A DNA stretch of 36,228 bases from Streptomyces sabulosicollis (GCF_016103465.1 NZ_JAEEAP010000041.1:1-36228); one strand, 5' to 3'. Positions 15,042 to 25,530 are shown, counted from the first letter of the stretch. Notes: generated by a model not told the origin, from the sequence alone. Made by a program: numbers and translations.

Positions 15042-16556
15042 ATGGGGGCGTTCCGGGTGGGCGACGGCGGCGGCGGTGCTGGGAAGCGCCCCAATGCGCA
15101 ATTGGGGTCGTGGTTCGTGCGCAGCGGCTGGTCGAAGGGGGAGCTGGCGCGCCAAGTCAACCGCAGAGCGCGGCAGTTAGGCGCCCACCACATCAGCACG
15201 GACACCTCGCGGGTGCGCCGCTGGCTGGACGGCGAGCAGCCCCGCGAGCCGATTCCCCAGATCCTCTCCGAGCTGTTCTCCGAGCGCTTCGGCTGTGTGG
15301 TCGGCATCGAGGACCTCGGGCTGCGCGCCGCCCACCGGTCACCGTCCGTGTCCGGAGTGGACCTTCCCTGGGCCGGGCCCGAAACCGTCGCGCTGATCGG
15401 CGAGTTCTCCCGCAGCGATCTGATGCTCGCCCGCCGCGGCTTCCTCGGCACCTCGCTCTCGCTGTCCGCGGGCCCCGCCCTCATCGAGCCCATGCAGCGC
15501 TGGCTGGTGCCCTCGACGGGCGGACAGCCCGGCGGCGCCAGGGCGGCCGACGGCGGGCGCGTGCGCCGGGTGTCCCGGCTCTCCGAGCCCGAGCTGGAGC
15601 TGCTGGAGTCCACCATCGTGATGTTCCGCGCCTGGGACGCCCAGTGCGGGGGCGGGCTGCGCCGCAAGGCGGTGGTCGGCCAGCTGCACGAGGTCACCGA
15701 CCTGCTCCAGGAGCCGCATACGGACACCGTCTCCCGGCGGCTGTTCAAGGTCGCGGGCGAGCTCGCCCAGCTGGCCGGGTGGATGAGCTATGACATCGGC
15801 CTCCAGCCCACCGCCCAGAAGTACTTCGTGCTCGCGCTCCACGCCGCCAAGGAGTCCGGCGACCGCCCCCTCGGCTCGTACATCCTCTCCAGCATGAGCC
15901 GCCAGATGATCCACGTCGGGCGGCCCGACGACGCACTGGAGCTGATCCACCTCGCGCAGTACGGCAGCCGGGAGAACGCCACTCCGCGCACCCAGGCCAT
16001 GCTGTATGCGATGGAGGCCCGCGCCTACGCCAACATGGGCCAGCCCAGCAAGTGCCACCGCGCGGTGAAGATGGCCGAGGACACCTTCGCCGACTGCGCC
16101 AGGGGCGACGGCGACCCGGACTGGATCCGCTTCTTCTCCGAGGCCGAGCTCAACGCGGAGAACGCCCACTCCTACCGCGATCTCGCCTATGTGGCCGGCC
16201 GCAGCCCCACCTACGCCAAGATGGCCGACCCGGTGATGCGCAAGGCCGTGCGGCTCTTCGGCCAGGAGACCGAGAACGAGTCCGGCCCCCAGCGTTCGTA
16301 TGCGCTCAACCTGATCGGCATGGCCACCGTCCACCTCCTCCAGAAGGAGCCCGAGCGGGCCGCCGCCGTCGCCCGTGAGGCGCTGCCGCTCGCCAAGCGG
16401 GTGCGCTCGGAGCGGGTCAACAACCGGCTGCGCAAGACCGTGGACACGGCGGTGCGCCAGTTCGGAGACGTACCGGAGATCGCCGATCTCAGTGAGCGGC
16501 TGGCCACCCTGATGCCCGACAACCCCGAGGCGACGGGTCCCGGCCAGGCCGTCTGA
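15042..16556 (+). CDS. nsdA: NsdA, pleiotropic negative regulator of sporulation and antibiotic production
   Basis: A 504-residue protein matching S. coelicolor NsdA by sequence memory and by position just upstream of amtB. The N-terminal part (about 20-75) is DNA-binding-like and basic (SWFVRSGWSKGELARQVNRR, TSRVRRWLDGEQPREPIPQI). A linker with ARRGFLGTSLSLSAGPALIE follows, then a helical repeat region of TPR type (for example YFVLALHAAKESGDRPLGSY, PDDALELIHLAQYGS, AMLYAMEARAYANMGQPSK). NsdA loss is known to increase antibiotics and spores in S. coelicolor. The start ATG 15042 is uncertain (GTG 15057 is possible) since no strong SD is seen. A TTA codon at 15177-15179 (residue 46) makes expression bldA-dependent. 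Confidence 0.93.
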   Translation: MGAFRVGDGGGGAGKRPNAQLGSWFVRSGWSKGELARQVNRRARQLGAHHISTDTSRVRRWLDGEQPREPIPQILSELFSERFGCVVGIEDLGLRAAHRSPSVSGVDLPWAGPETVALIGEFSRSDLMLARRGFLGTSLSLSAGPALIEPMQRWLVPSTGGQPGGARAADGGRVRRVSRLSEPELELLESTIVMFRAWDAQCGGGLRRKAVVGQLHEVTDLLQEPHTDTVSRRLFKVAGELAQLAGWMSYDIGLQPTAQKYFVLALHAAKESGDRPLGSYILSSMSRQMIHVGRPDDALELIHLAQYGSRENATPRTQAMLYAMEARAYANMGQPSKCHRAVKMAEDTFADCARGDGDPDWIRFFSEAELNAENAHSYRDLAYVAGRSPTYAKMADPVMRKAVRLFGQETENESGPQRSYALNLIGMATVHLLQKEPERAAAVAREALPLAKRVRSERVNNRLRKTVDTAVRQFGDVPEIADLSERLATLMPDNPEATGPGQAV

Positions 16557-16644
16557 GCGCTCCCGGCGATGATCGCGACACGGTAACGGAGGGCCCCGCC
16601 CCGCCCACCGCGGTTCACCGCCACGTAACACTCCCGCGTCCTTC

Positions 16645-16682
16645 GTCACTGCGGTGAAACATCGGGCGGCATCGGCTGAAAC
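16645..16682 (+). promoter_or_regulatory. GlnR-type nitrogen control box upstream of amtB
   Basis: GTCAC-N6-GAAAC (16645-16660) is followed after six bases by CGGCA-N6-GAAAC (16667-16682). This gives the a-b/a-b half-site arrangement with 22-bp periodicity known for the Streptomyces nitrogen regulator GlnR (consensus gTnAC-n6-GaAAC repeated). The first pair is a perfect match; in the second, the a half-site is degenerate. It lies 82 bp before the amtB start. A further GTAAC at 16625-16629 may be an extra half-site. Confidence 0.8.
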
Positions 16683-16764
16683 GGCGCTGCGCCAACCTCA
16701 AGGCGAATACCGGCCCACCCGATGTCCTGCCCGCACGGGCCGTCGCTTCGAGGAGACGTCCACA

Positions 16765-18392
<1,628 letters not shown>

Positions 18393-18432
18393 CCCCTCCG
18401 GACCACCAGTGGCACGCGGACAGGGAGCCGAG

Positions 18433-21015
18433 TTGACGGACAGCCTCGAGACCACGACCCACACCACCGACTCGGGGCCCGGCGGCTACGCGGCGGCGCG
18501 GCTGCGACTCCTCCAGGAGGGGTCGCCGTCCGGGCCGCCGCGCCGCGCCGCCCTGGCCGACCTCACCGACCAGTGGCTGGCCGCGCTGCTCACCGGCGGG
18601 GCGGAGAGCGCCGGGATCGCCAGGGGCGTCGCCCTGGTGGCCGTCGGCGGCTACGGGCGCGGCGAACTCTCCCCGCGCAGCGACCTCGATGTGCTGCTGC
18701 TGCACGACGGCTCCGCCGAACGTCCGGCCCTCGCCGCGCTCGCCGACCACGTCTGGTACCCCGTCTGGGACATGGGCCTCGCCCTCGACCACTCCGTGCG
18801 CACCCCGGACGAGGCCCGGGGGACCGCCGCAGAGGATCTGAAGGTCCAGCTCGGCCTGCTCGACGCCCGCCACATCGCGGGCGACGCCGCGCTCACCGCC
18901 GATCTGCGCACCGCCGTCCTCGCCGACTGGCGGGCCCAGGCCCCGCAGCGGCTGCCCGAGCTGCACGTGCTGTGCCAGGAGCGCGCCGAGCGCCACGGAG
19001 AGCTGCAGTTCCTGCTCGAACCCGATCTGAAGGAGGCCCGCGGCGGGCTCCGCGACGCCACCGCGCTGCGCGCCATCGCCGCCTCCTGGCTCGCCGACGC
19101 CCCCCGCGAGGGCCTCGACGACGCGCGGCGCCGGCTGCTGGACGCCCGCGACGCGCTCCATCTGTCCACCGGCCGCGCCACCGACCGCCTCGCGCTCCAG
19201 GAGCAGGACCAGGTCGCGGGAGCCCTCGGGCTGCTGGACGCCGACGCCCTGCTGCGCCAGATCTACGAATCCGCCCGGATCATCTCCTACGCGTCCGATG
19301 TCACCTGGCGCGAGGTCGAGCGGGTGCTGCGCGCCCGTTCGGCCGCCCGGCCCCGGCTGCGCGCCCTCCTCGGCGGCCGCGGCGGCCGCGGCGGCGCCGG
19401 AAGCGGCGCGGACACGGGGGAGCGCAGCCCGCTCGCCGAGGGCGTGGTGGAGCAGGACGGCGAGGTGGTGCTGGCCCGCGCCGCGCGCCCCGACCGCGAC
19501 CCCGTGCTTCCCCTGCGGGCCGCCGCTGCCGCCGCCCAGGCCGGACTTCCGCTGTCGCCGCACGCCGTACGGCGGCTGACCGCCGCGGCCCGGCCGCTGC
19601 CCGTGCCGTGGCCGCCCGAGGCCAGGGAGCAGCTGATCACGCTGCTGGGCGCGGGCGAGTCCACCGTCGGAGTGTGGGAGGCCCTGGAGGCCGAGGGGCT
19701 GATCACCCGGCTGCTGCCGGACTGGGAGCGGGTGCGCTGCCGTCCGCAGCGCAACCCCGTCCACCGCTGGACCGTGGACCGGCACCTGGTCGAGACCGCG
19801 GTCCGGGCCAGCGCCCTCAGCCGCCGGGTCGGCCGCCCCGATCTGCTGCTGGTCGCCGCGCTGCTGCACGACATCGGCAAGGGCTGGCCCGGCGACCACT
19901 CGGTGGCCGGGGAGACCATCGCCCGCGACGTCGCCGCCCGCATCGGCTTCGACCGCGCGGACGTCGCGGTCCTGGCCACCCTCGTACGCCACCATCTGCT
20001 GCTCGTCGAGACCGCCACCCGACGCGATCTGGACGACCCGGCCACGGTGCGCTCGGTCGCCGAGGCCGTCGGCAGCGCCACCACGCTGGAACTGCTGCAC
20101 GCCCTCACCGAGGCCGACGCGCTCGCCACCGGCCCCGCGGCCTGGAGCGCCTGGCGCGGCTCCCTCGTCGCCGACCTGGTCAAGCGGGTCTCCGCGGTGC
20201 TCGCGGGCGAACCCGCGGACGACTGGTCCACCCCGCAGCAGACCACGGCCGAGCAGGAGCGCCTCGCGGTCGAGGCATGGCGCACCGGCGGCCCGGTGCT
20301 GGCCCTGCACGCACGCTCCGAGGCGCTGCCGCCGGGCGAAACGGGCCTCCTTACGGACGCCCCCGAAGGGCCGCCGGAGGAGGGCCCCACCGGCCCCGAG
20401 CCGATCGGCGTGGAACTGCTCATCGCCGTCCCCGACCAGCCCGGCGTCCTCGCCACGGCGGCCGGCGTCCTGGCCCTGCACCGCCTTACGGTGCGCGCCG
20501 CGGACCTGCGCGCCGTCGAGCTGCCGTCGGAGCTGGACGCGGCGGGCGCGGCGGGCACAGCGGGCGGAGTGCTGCTGCTGAGCTGGCGGGTGGCGGCCGA
20601 GTACGGTTCGCTGCCGCAGGCCGCCCGGCTCCGGAACGACCTGCTCCGCGCCCTGGACGGCTCCCTCGACATCGTCGCCCGCCTCGCCGAGCGCGAGGCC
20701 GCCTACCGCAAGTACCCGCGCCGCCGCGGGGTGCACGCCCCACCACCGCGGGTCACGGTCGCCCCCGGCAGCTCCCAGCTCGCCACCGTGCTCGAGGTCC
20801 GCGCCCAGGACGCCCCCGGCCTGCTGCACCGCATCGGCCGCGCCCTGGAACACGCCGGGGTCGCGGTGCGCAGCGCCCACGTCTCCACCCTCGGCGCCAA
20901 CGCGGTGGACGCGTTCTATGTCACAGACGCCTCCGGCGCCCCCCTGAAGCCCATGCACGCGGCCGAGGTGGCCCAGGAAGTCGAGCGGGCGCTGACCAGC
21001 ACGCCCACTGCTTGA
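18433..21015 (+). CDS. glnD: PII nucleotidyltransferase GlnD
   Basis: An 860-residue bifunctional enzyme that modifies and demodifies GlnK (adenylylation in Streptomyces). The start TTG 18433 is chosen for GGGAG five bases upstream; GTG 18409 in the same frame is an alternative. Domains in order: a nucleotidyltransferase with GGYGRGELSPRSDLDVLLL (about 72-90, acidic D-x-D metal ligands); a PII-uridylyltransferase-type helical region (LEPDLKEARGGLRDATALRA); an HD domain with LLLVAALLHDIGKGWPGDHS (His-Asp near 479-480); and two C-terminal ACT domains (ELLIAVPDQPGVLATAAGVL, about 657 onward; TVLEVRAQDAPGLLHRIGRA, about 783 onward) that sense glutamine in the family. A short Gly/Arg-rich linker (GGRGGRGGAGSG) joins two domains. 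Third gene of the operon, 40 bp after glnK. Confidence 0.96.
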   Translation: MTDSLETTTHTTDSGPGGYAAARLRLLQEGSPSGPPRRAALADLTDQWLAALLTGGAESAGIARGVALVAVGGYGRGELSPRSDLDVLLLHDGSAERPALAALADHVWYPVWDMGLALDHSVRTPDEARGTAAEDLKVQLGLLDARHIAGDAALTADLRTAVLADWRAQAPQRLPELHVLCQERAERHGELQFLLEPDLKEARGGLRDATALRAIAASWLADAPREGLDDARRRLLDARDALHLSTGRATDRLALQEQDQVAGALGLLDADALLRQIYESARIISYASDVTWREVERVLRARSAARPRLRALLGGRGGRGGAGSGADTGERSPLAEGVVEQDGEVVLARAARPDRDPVLPLRAAAAAAQAGLPLSPHAVRRLTAAARPLPVPWPPEAREQLITLLGAGESTVGVWEALEAEGLITRLLPDWERVRCRPQRNPVHRWTVDRHLVETAVRASALSRRVGRPDLLLVAALLHDIGKGWPGDHSVAGETIARDVAARIGFDRADVAVLATLVRHHLLLVETATRRDLDDPATVRSVAEAVGSATTLELLHALTEADALATGPAAWSAWRGSLVADLVKRVSAVLAGEPADDWSTPQQTTAEQERLAVEAWRTGGPVLALHARSEALPPGETGLLTDAPEGPPEEGPTGPEPIGVELLIAVPDQPGVLATAAGVLALHRLTVRAADLRAVELPSELDAAGAAGTAGGVLLLSWRVAAEYGSLPQAARLRNDLLRALDGSLDIVARLAEREAAYRKYPRRRGVHAPPPRVTVAPGSSQLATVLEVRAQDAPGLLHRIGRALEHAGVAVRSAHVSTLGANAVDAFYVTDASGAPLKPMHAAEVAQEVERALTSTPTA

Positions 21016-21027
21016 GGCCACGATTCA

Positions 21028-21175
21028 GCCCGCCCGGGGCCTGGGAGCGGGGAGCCCATCTCCCAGCCCCTCCGGCGCTTGAGGAGCGGCGCTGGGGGCG
21101 GAGCCCCGGCGGGGGGCGAGGGGGCGGAGCCCCCGGAACGGGGGTCGCGCCGCAAACCCGGGGGCAGACCGTTCG
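21028..21175. repeat. G+C-rich palindromic intergenic element of Streptomyces type
   Basis: Contains CTCCGGCGCTTGAGGAGCGG, then imperfect inverted units GGGGGCGGAGCCCCGG (about 21094) and GGGGGCGGAGCCCCCGG (about 21120). Blocks of this form (CGGCGCTTGAGGAGCG plus GGGGCGGAGCCCC) recur between genes in many Streptomyces genomes. The inverted units would form hairpins and may terminate glnD transcription. Confidence 0.6.
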
Positions 21176-21243
21176 TGCGGCGGGCGGATACCCTTGGAGG
21201 CCGACCACCGACCCGACATCCGACCGAAGGATTCGCGACCACC

Positions 21244-22791
21244 GTGTTCGATACCCTCTCCGATCGCCTCGCAGCGACTTTCAAGAACCTCCGGGGCAAG
21301 GGACGCCTCAGCGAGGCGGACATCGACGCCACGGCACGCGAGATCCGGATCGCCCTGCTCGAAGCCGACGTGGCGCTGCCCGTCGTCCGGGCGTTCATCA
21401 AGCAGGTCAAGGAGCGCAGCCTCGGAGCGGAGGTCTCCCAGGCGCTCAACCCCGCCCAGCAGGTCATCAAGATCGTCAACGAGGAGCTCATCGGCATCCT
21501 CGGCGGCGACGCCCGGCGCCTCCGCTTCGCCAAGCAGCCGCCGACCGTGATCATGCTCGCCGGTCTGCAGGGCGCCGGTAAGACCACGCTCGCCGGAAAG
21601 CTCGGCCGCTGGCTGAAGGCGCAGGGCCACGCGCCGCTGCTCGTCGCGTGTGACCTCCAGCGCCCCAACGCCGTCAATCAGCTCTCGGTGGTCGCGGAGC
21701 GGGCCGGTGTCGCCGTCTTCGCCCCCGAGCCGGGCAACGGCGTCGGCGACCCGGTGAAGGTCGCGCAGGACTCGATCGAGTTCGCCCGGACCAAGCAGCA
21801 CGACGTCGTGATCGTCGACACCGCGGGCCGCCTCGGCATCGACGAGGAGCTGATGCGGCAGGCCGCCGACATCCGCGACGCGGTCCGCCCGGACGAGGTT
21901 CTCTTCGTCGTCGACGCGATGATCGGCCAGGACGCGGTGAACACCGCGGAGGCGTTCCGCGACGGCGTCGGCTTCGACGGTGTCGTGCTCTCCAAGCTGG
22001 ACGGCGACGCGCGCGGCGGTGCCGCGCTGTCCATCGCGCATGTCACCGGCCGCCAGATCATGTTCGCCTCCAACGGCGAGAAGCTGGACGACTTCGACGC
22101 GTTCCACCCGGACCGCATGGCGTCCCGCATCCTCGGCATGGGCGACATGCTCAGCCTGATCGAGAAGGCCGAGCAGACCTTCAGCCAGCAAGAGGCCGAG
22201 AAGATGGCGGCCAAGCTGGCGAAGGGCCCCAAGGAGTTCACGCTCGACGACTTCCTGGCCCAGATGGAGCAGGTCCGCAAGATGGGCTCCATCTCCAAGC
22301 TGCTCGGCATGCTGCCGGGCATGGCCCAGATGAAGGACCAGATCAACAATCTGGACGAGCGGGACGTGGACCGCACCGCGGCCATCATCAAGTCGATGAC
22401 CCCCGGTGAGCGCCAGGACCCCACGATCATCAACGGCTCGCGCCGCGCCCGTATCGCCCGTGGCTCCGGCGTCGAGGTGAGCGCGGTCAAGAACCTGGTG
22501 GAGCGGTTCTTCGACGCGCGCAAGATGATGTCGAAGATGGCCCAGGGCGGCATGCCGGGGATGCCCGGGATGCCGGGCATGCCAGGCATGGGCGGCGGCA
22601 ACAAGCGCAAGGGCAAGCAGCAGAAGAAGGCCAAGGGGAAGCAGCGCTCGGGCAACCCCATGAAGCGCAAGGCCGAGGAGCAGGCCGCCGCGGCGCGCCG
22701 CGAGCAGGGCGGCGCCTTCGGCCTGCCCAATGGTGACCAGGGCGGTCAGGGCTTCGAACTCCCCGACGAGTTCAAGAAGTTCATGGGCTGA
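21244..22791 (+). CDS. ffh: Signal recognition particle protein Ffh
   Basis: A 515-residue SRP54 GTPase that binds signal sequences and 4.5S RNA. The start is GTG 21244 (V/M)FDTLSDRLAATFKNLRGKG; the upstream open frame is repeat DNA. N domain residues 1-90; G domain with GLQGAGKTT, CDLQRPNAVNQL, DTAGRLGIDEEL, SKLDGDARGGAALS and a GEKLDDFDAFHPDRMASRIL end; M domain with MEQVRKMGSISKLLGMLPGM and the RNA-binding stretch RRARIARGSG. The C-terminal tail is extended: methionine-rich MPGM repeats (about residues 436-449), a Lys-rich stretch, and an end DEFKKFMG. The MPGM repeats follow the Met-rich M domain and may add flexible signal-sequence-binding surface. Upstream, TACCCT (21190-21195) is a weak -10 candidate. 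Ends with a strong terminator. Confidence 0.97.
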   Translation: MFDTLSDRLAATFKNLRGKGRLSEADIDATAREIRIALLEADVALPVVRAFIKQVKERSLGAEVSQALNPAQQVIKIVNEELIGILGGDARRLRFAKQPPTVIMLAGLQGAGKTTLAGKLGRWLKAQGHAPLLVACDLQRPNAVNQLSVVAERAGVAVFAPEPGNGVGDPVKVAQDSIEFARTKQHDVVIVDTAGRLGIDEELMRQAADIRDAVRPDEVLFVVDAMIGQDAVNTAEAFRDGVGFDGVVLSKLDGDARGGAALSIAHVTGRQIMFASNGEKLDDFDAFHPDRMASRILGMGDMLSLIEKAEQTFSQQEAEKMAAKLAKGPKEFTLDDFLAQMEQVRKMGSISKLLGMLPGMAQMKDQINNLDERDVDRTAAIIKSMTPGERQDPTIINGSRRARIARGSGVEVSAVKNLVERFFDARKMMSKMAQGGMPGMPGMPGMPGMGGGNKRKGKQQKKAKGKQRSGNPMKRKAEEQAAAARREQGGAFGLPNGDQGGQGFELPDEFKKFMG

Positions 22792-22828
22792 GCCGCCCCG
22801 GCCCCGAGCCGCGCCCGTGCGAACGAAC

Positions 22829-22864
22829 CGTAAGGCCCCTGCGCACACCGCCAGGGGCCTTACG
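22829..22864. terminator. Bidirectional terminator after ffh
   Basis: CGTAAGGCCCCTG (22829-22841) pairs perfectly with CAGGGGCCTTACG (22852-22864) around a 10-base loop. It lies between convergent ffh and the methyltransferase gene. Confidence 0.85.
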
Positions 22865-22884
22865 GGCTTACGTGGTGGTCCCGT

Positions 22885-23760
22885 TCAGACGCGGCAGATC
22901 AGATAGCGGAAGACGTTGGGCATCCACACCGTGCCGTCCGCGCGCTGATGCGGATGCAGCGCCTCGGTGATCTCCTTGCGGACCTGGGTCGGGTCCGTGG
23001 CCCGCTCCGCCGCGTCGAACAGCCCCGTCGACAGCAGCCCGCGCACCGCGCTGTCCATGTCGGCATACCCGAACGGGCAGGCCACCCGGCCCGAGCCGTC
23101 GGGCCGCAAGCCCGCCCGCGCGGCCAGTTCCTCCAGGTCGTCGCGGCCGCACGGCCGCCAGCGCGCGGGGGAGCACATGGGATCGGCCAGCCGGGCGCCC
23201 ACCCGCAGCACCCCGGAGGTGGCACAGCGCTCCGGCGGCCCCCACCCGGCGAGCACCACGGCCCCGCCGCGCTCGGCGCCGGTCGCGGCGGCCGCGAGCG
23301 TGGACGCCGCGGCGGACACCGTCGCACCGGGGCTGCCCGCGCCCAGGGCCGACAGTGGCTCGAAGGCGGTCACCACCGTGAAGGCCGAGTCCGCCGCGGC
23401 CTCCTGTACGCAGGGACTCTCCGGGCCGCCGAGGCCCAGCCGGACGGGCCGCGCCTGCTCGCCCGGAGCGCCCGGGGCCGTCAGCCGCTCCCGCGCCAGG
23501 TCCAGGCGCCGCTCGTCGGTGTCCACCCCGCAGACCGCGGCGCCGCGCGCCGCCGCCATGAGGAGGGCGAGCCCGGAGCCGCAGCCCAGGCCCAGCAGAC
23601 GCGTTCCGGCGCCGACGTCCAGCCGTTCGTACACGGCCTCGTACAGCGGGACCAGCATCCGCTCCTGGATCTCCGCCCAGTCGCGGGTGCGAGCGTACGC
23701 GTCCGTCGTCCACGACGAGGAGGGGCGCGGGCGGTGCCGCCGTACGAGCGTAGATGTCAT
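22885..23760 (-). CDS. SAM-dependent methyltransferase (class I), substrate unknown
   Basis: A 291-residue protein with the Rossmann-fold motif I GTRLLGLGCGSGLALLMAA, an acidic residue ending strand 2 (AAVCGVDTDERRLDLAR), a post-motif stretch (FTVVTAFEPLSALG) and a C-terminal RYLICRV strand. The N-terminal segment DWAEIQERMLVPLYEAVYER is typical of small-molecule methyltransferases. Note that motif I has Gly where many enzymes have Asp (LGLGCG rather than LDLGCG). Start ATG 23760 lacks a clear SD. It is transcribed alone, facing ffh across a terminator and divergent from proS. Substrate cannot be deduced. Confidence 0.85.
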   Translation of the reverse strand: MTSTLVRRHRPRPSSSWTTDAYARTRDWAEIQERMLVPLYEAVYERLDVGAGTRLLGLGCGSGLALLMAAARGAAVCGVDTDERRLDLARERLTAPGAPGEQARPVRLGLGGPESPCVQEAAADSAFTVVTAFEPLSALGAGSPGATVSAAASTLAAAATGAERGGAVVLAGWGPPERCATSGVLRVGARLADPMCSPARWRPCGRDDLEELAARAGLRPDGSGRVACPFGYADMDSAVRGLLSTGLFDAAERATDPTQVRKEITEALHPHQRADGTVWMPNVFRYLICRV

Positions 23761-24094
23761 CGAAAGGGCCCCAATCAGCGAAGAGCAGTGCCGTCGTCAG
23801 ATTCGGTGTCACATCCCCCGTGGTGCGTTCCCCCGCGGTGCGTTGTGACGTCCCACCCCCAAATGCCAGGGAACTCCGCATCCGTCCCCGCGTCCAGAGG
23901 TTTCACGGCCGTGCTTGCGTGCCCCCTTTGTGCGCCCCCGCACACCTGTGCGTACGCCTCGCTCCCCGAACCGCCCCCTGACCTCCGCCGGGCCGCCGGA
24001 CGGCCGTGGGCGCGGAGCGGGCGATGGCCGGCACCGATCGGCTCGTTCCGGTCCGATTCACGGTTCGGTACCCCCGGGCCGTACGATCGTCGCC
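23761..24094. other. Divergent intergenic region between the methyltransferase gene and proS, with a 15-bp tandem repeat
   Basis: 334 bp without a supportable gene. Two adjacent 15-bp units, CCCCGTGGTGCGTTC (23816-23830) and CCCCGCGGTGCGTTG (23831-23845), differ at two positions and lie 56 bp upstream of the methyltransferase start, flanked by GTGTCAC (23807) and GTGACGTC. They may be an operator. The proS promoter lies at the right end. Confidence 0.5.
24082..24087 (+). promoter_or_regulatory. Candidate -10 box for a leaderless proS transcript
   Basis: TACGAT fits TANNNT and ends seven bases before the ATG at 24095. No SD is present, so transcription probably begins at or next to the start codon. 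No -35 with the usual spacing is clear. Confidence 0.5.
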
Positions 24095-25510
24095 ATGGCT
24101 AAGGCTCCCGTGCTCACCCCCCAGGCGGAGGACTTCCCCCGCTGGTACCAGGACGTGATCAACAAGGCCGAACTGGCCGACAACGGCCCGGTGCGCGGCA
24201 CCATGGTGATCCGACCGTACGGGTACGGGCTGTGGGAGCGGATGCAGCAGGACATGGACGCCCGCATCAAGGCGGTCGGCGTCCAGAACGCGTACTTCCC
24301 GCTCTTCATCCCGCAGTCGTATCTGGCCAAGGAGGCCGATCACGTCGAGGGGTTCGCGCCCGAGCTCGCGGTCGTCACCCACGGCGGCGGTAAGGAGCTC
24401 GAGGAGCCGGTCGTCGTCCGGCCCACCTCCGAGACGATCGTCAACGAGTACTTCTCCAAGTGGGTGCAGAGCTACCGCGATCTGCCGCTGCTGATCAACC
24501 AGTGGGCCAATGTGGTGCGTTGGGAGCTGCGGCCGCGGCTGTTCCTGCGGACGACCGAGTTCCTGTGGCAGGAGGGCCACACCGCGCACGCGTCCTACGA
24601 GGACGCCCGGGACTTCGCCGCCCGGATCCACCGCGAGGTCTACGCCCGGTTCATGGAGGACGTCCTGGCGATGGACGTGGTCCTGGGCCGCAAGACCGCC
24701 CGGGAGCGATTCGCCGGCGCCCTCAACACCCTCACCCTCGAAGGGATGATGGGCGACGGCAAGGCGCTGCAGCTGGGCACCAGCCACGAGCTGGGCCAGA
24801 ACTTCGCCAGGGCCTTCCACACCAGCTATCTGTCCAGGGACGGCGAGCAGGAGCTGGTCTGGCAGACCTCCTGGGGCAGCACGACCCGGATGGTCGGCTC
24901 ACTGGTGATGATGCACGGCGACGACAACGGCCTGCGGATCCCGCCGAGGCTGGCCCCGATCCAGGTCGTGGTGCTGGCGATCAAGGGCGAGGACGCCGTG
25001 CTCGCCAAGGTCCGCGAGATCGGCGAGCTGCTCACCGCCGCGGGCGTGCGGGTCCATGTCGACGACCGTACGGACACCCCCTTCGGGCGGCGCGCGGTGG
25101 ACTGGGAGCTCAAGGGCGTGCCGGTCCGGGTCGAGGTCGGCCCGCGCGACCTGGAGGGCGGCACCGCGATGGTGGCCAGGCGGATCCCCGGCGGCAAGGA
25201 GCCGGTGCGCGCCGAGCTGCTGCCGGAGCTGCTGCCCAAGATCCTGGAGGAGGACCAGGCGCTGCTGCTGCGGCAGGCCCGTGAGCGCCGTAAGGCGCGC
25301 ACCACGGACGTGGCGACCATGGAGGAGGCCGCCGAGGCCGCGGCGGCGGGCGGCTGGGCCCGCATCCGGTGGGCGGACCTGGGGCCGGAGGGCGAGGCGG
25401 CGCTCGCGGAGCGGTCCGTGTCCGTGCGGTGTCTGGTCACCGAGGACGGGGCGGTGCCGGACGCCGATGACGCTCCCGGTAACGTCGCGTTCGTCGCGAG
25501 AGCCTACTGA
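24095..25510 (+). CDS. proS: Prolyl-tRNA synthetase, archaeal/eukaryotic-type (short form without insertion domain)
   Basis: A 471-residue class II synthetase (EC 6.1.1.15) that charges tRNA-Pro. Start ATG 24095 (MAKAPVLTPQAEDFPRWYQD). Seen: motif 1 region GTMVIRPYGYGLWERMQQDM; VVRPTSETIVNEYFSKWVQS and NQWANVVRWELRPRLFLRT (motif 2, with TTEFLWQEGHTAH, the Glu-Gly-His pocket); LQLGTSHELGQNFARAF; WGSTTRMVGSLVMMHGDDNG (motif 3 area); anticodon-binding domain APIQVVVLAIKG; and a C-terminal domain ending in VAFVARAY. This is the short type lacking the bacterial editing insertion. As I recall, Streptomyces usually encode a long bacterial-type ProRS elsewhere (near nusA), so this is probably a second ProRS. 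It is transcribed alone from an apparently leaderless promoter. Confidence 0.95.
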   Translation: MAKAPVLTPQAEDFPRWYQDVINKAELADNGPVRGTMVIRPYGYGLWERMQQDMDARIKAVGVQNAYFPLFIPQSYLAKEADHVEGFAPELAVVTHGGGKELEEPVVVRPTSETIVNEYFSKWVQSYRDLPLLINQWANVVRWELRPRLFLRTTEFLWQEGHTAHASYEDARDFAARIHREVYARFMEDVLAMDVVLGRKTARERFAGALNTLTLEGMMGDGKALQLGTSHELGQNFARAFHTSYLSRDGEQELVWQTSWGSTTRMVGSLVMMHGDDNGLRIPPRLAPIQVVVLAIKGEDAVLAKVREIGELLTAAGVRVHVDDRTDTPFGRRAVDWELKGVPVRVEVGPRDLEGGTAMVARRIPGGKEPVRAELLPELLPKILEEDQALLLRQARERRKARTTDVATMEEAAEAAAAGGWARIRWADLGPEGEAALAERSVSVRCLVTEDGAVPDADDAPGNVAFVARAY

Positions 25511-25530
25511 CGTCGCGAGCGCCCGCTGAA

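Noticed and set aside
21079-21243. Upstream in-frame extension of ffh (55 residues)
   Set aside because: It is translated from the G+C-rich intergenic repeat; the family start is GTG 21244.
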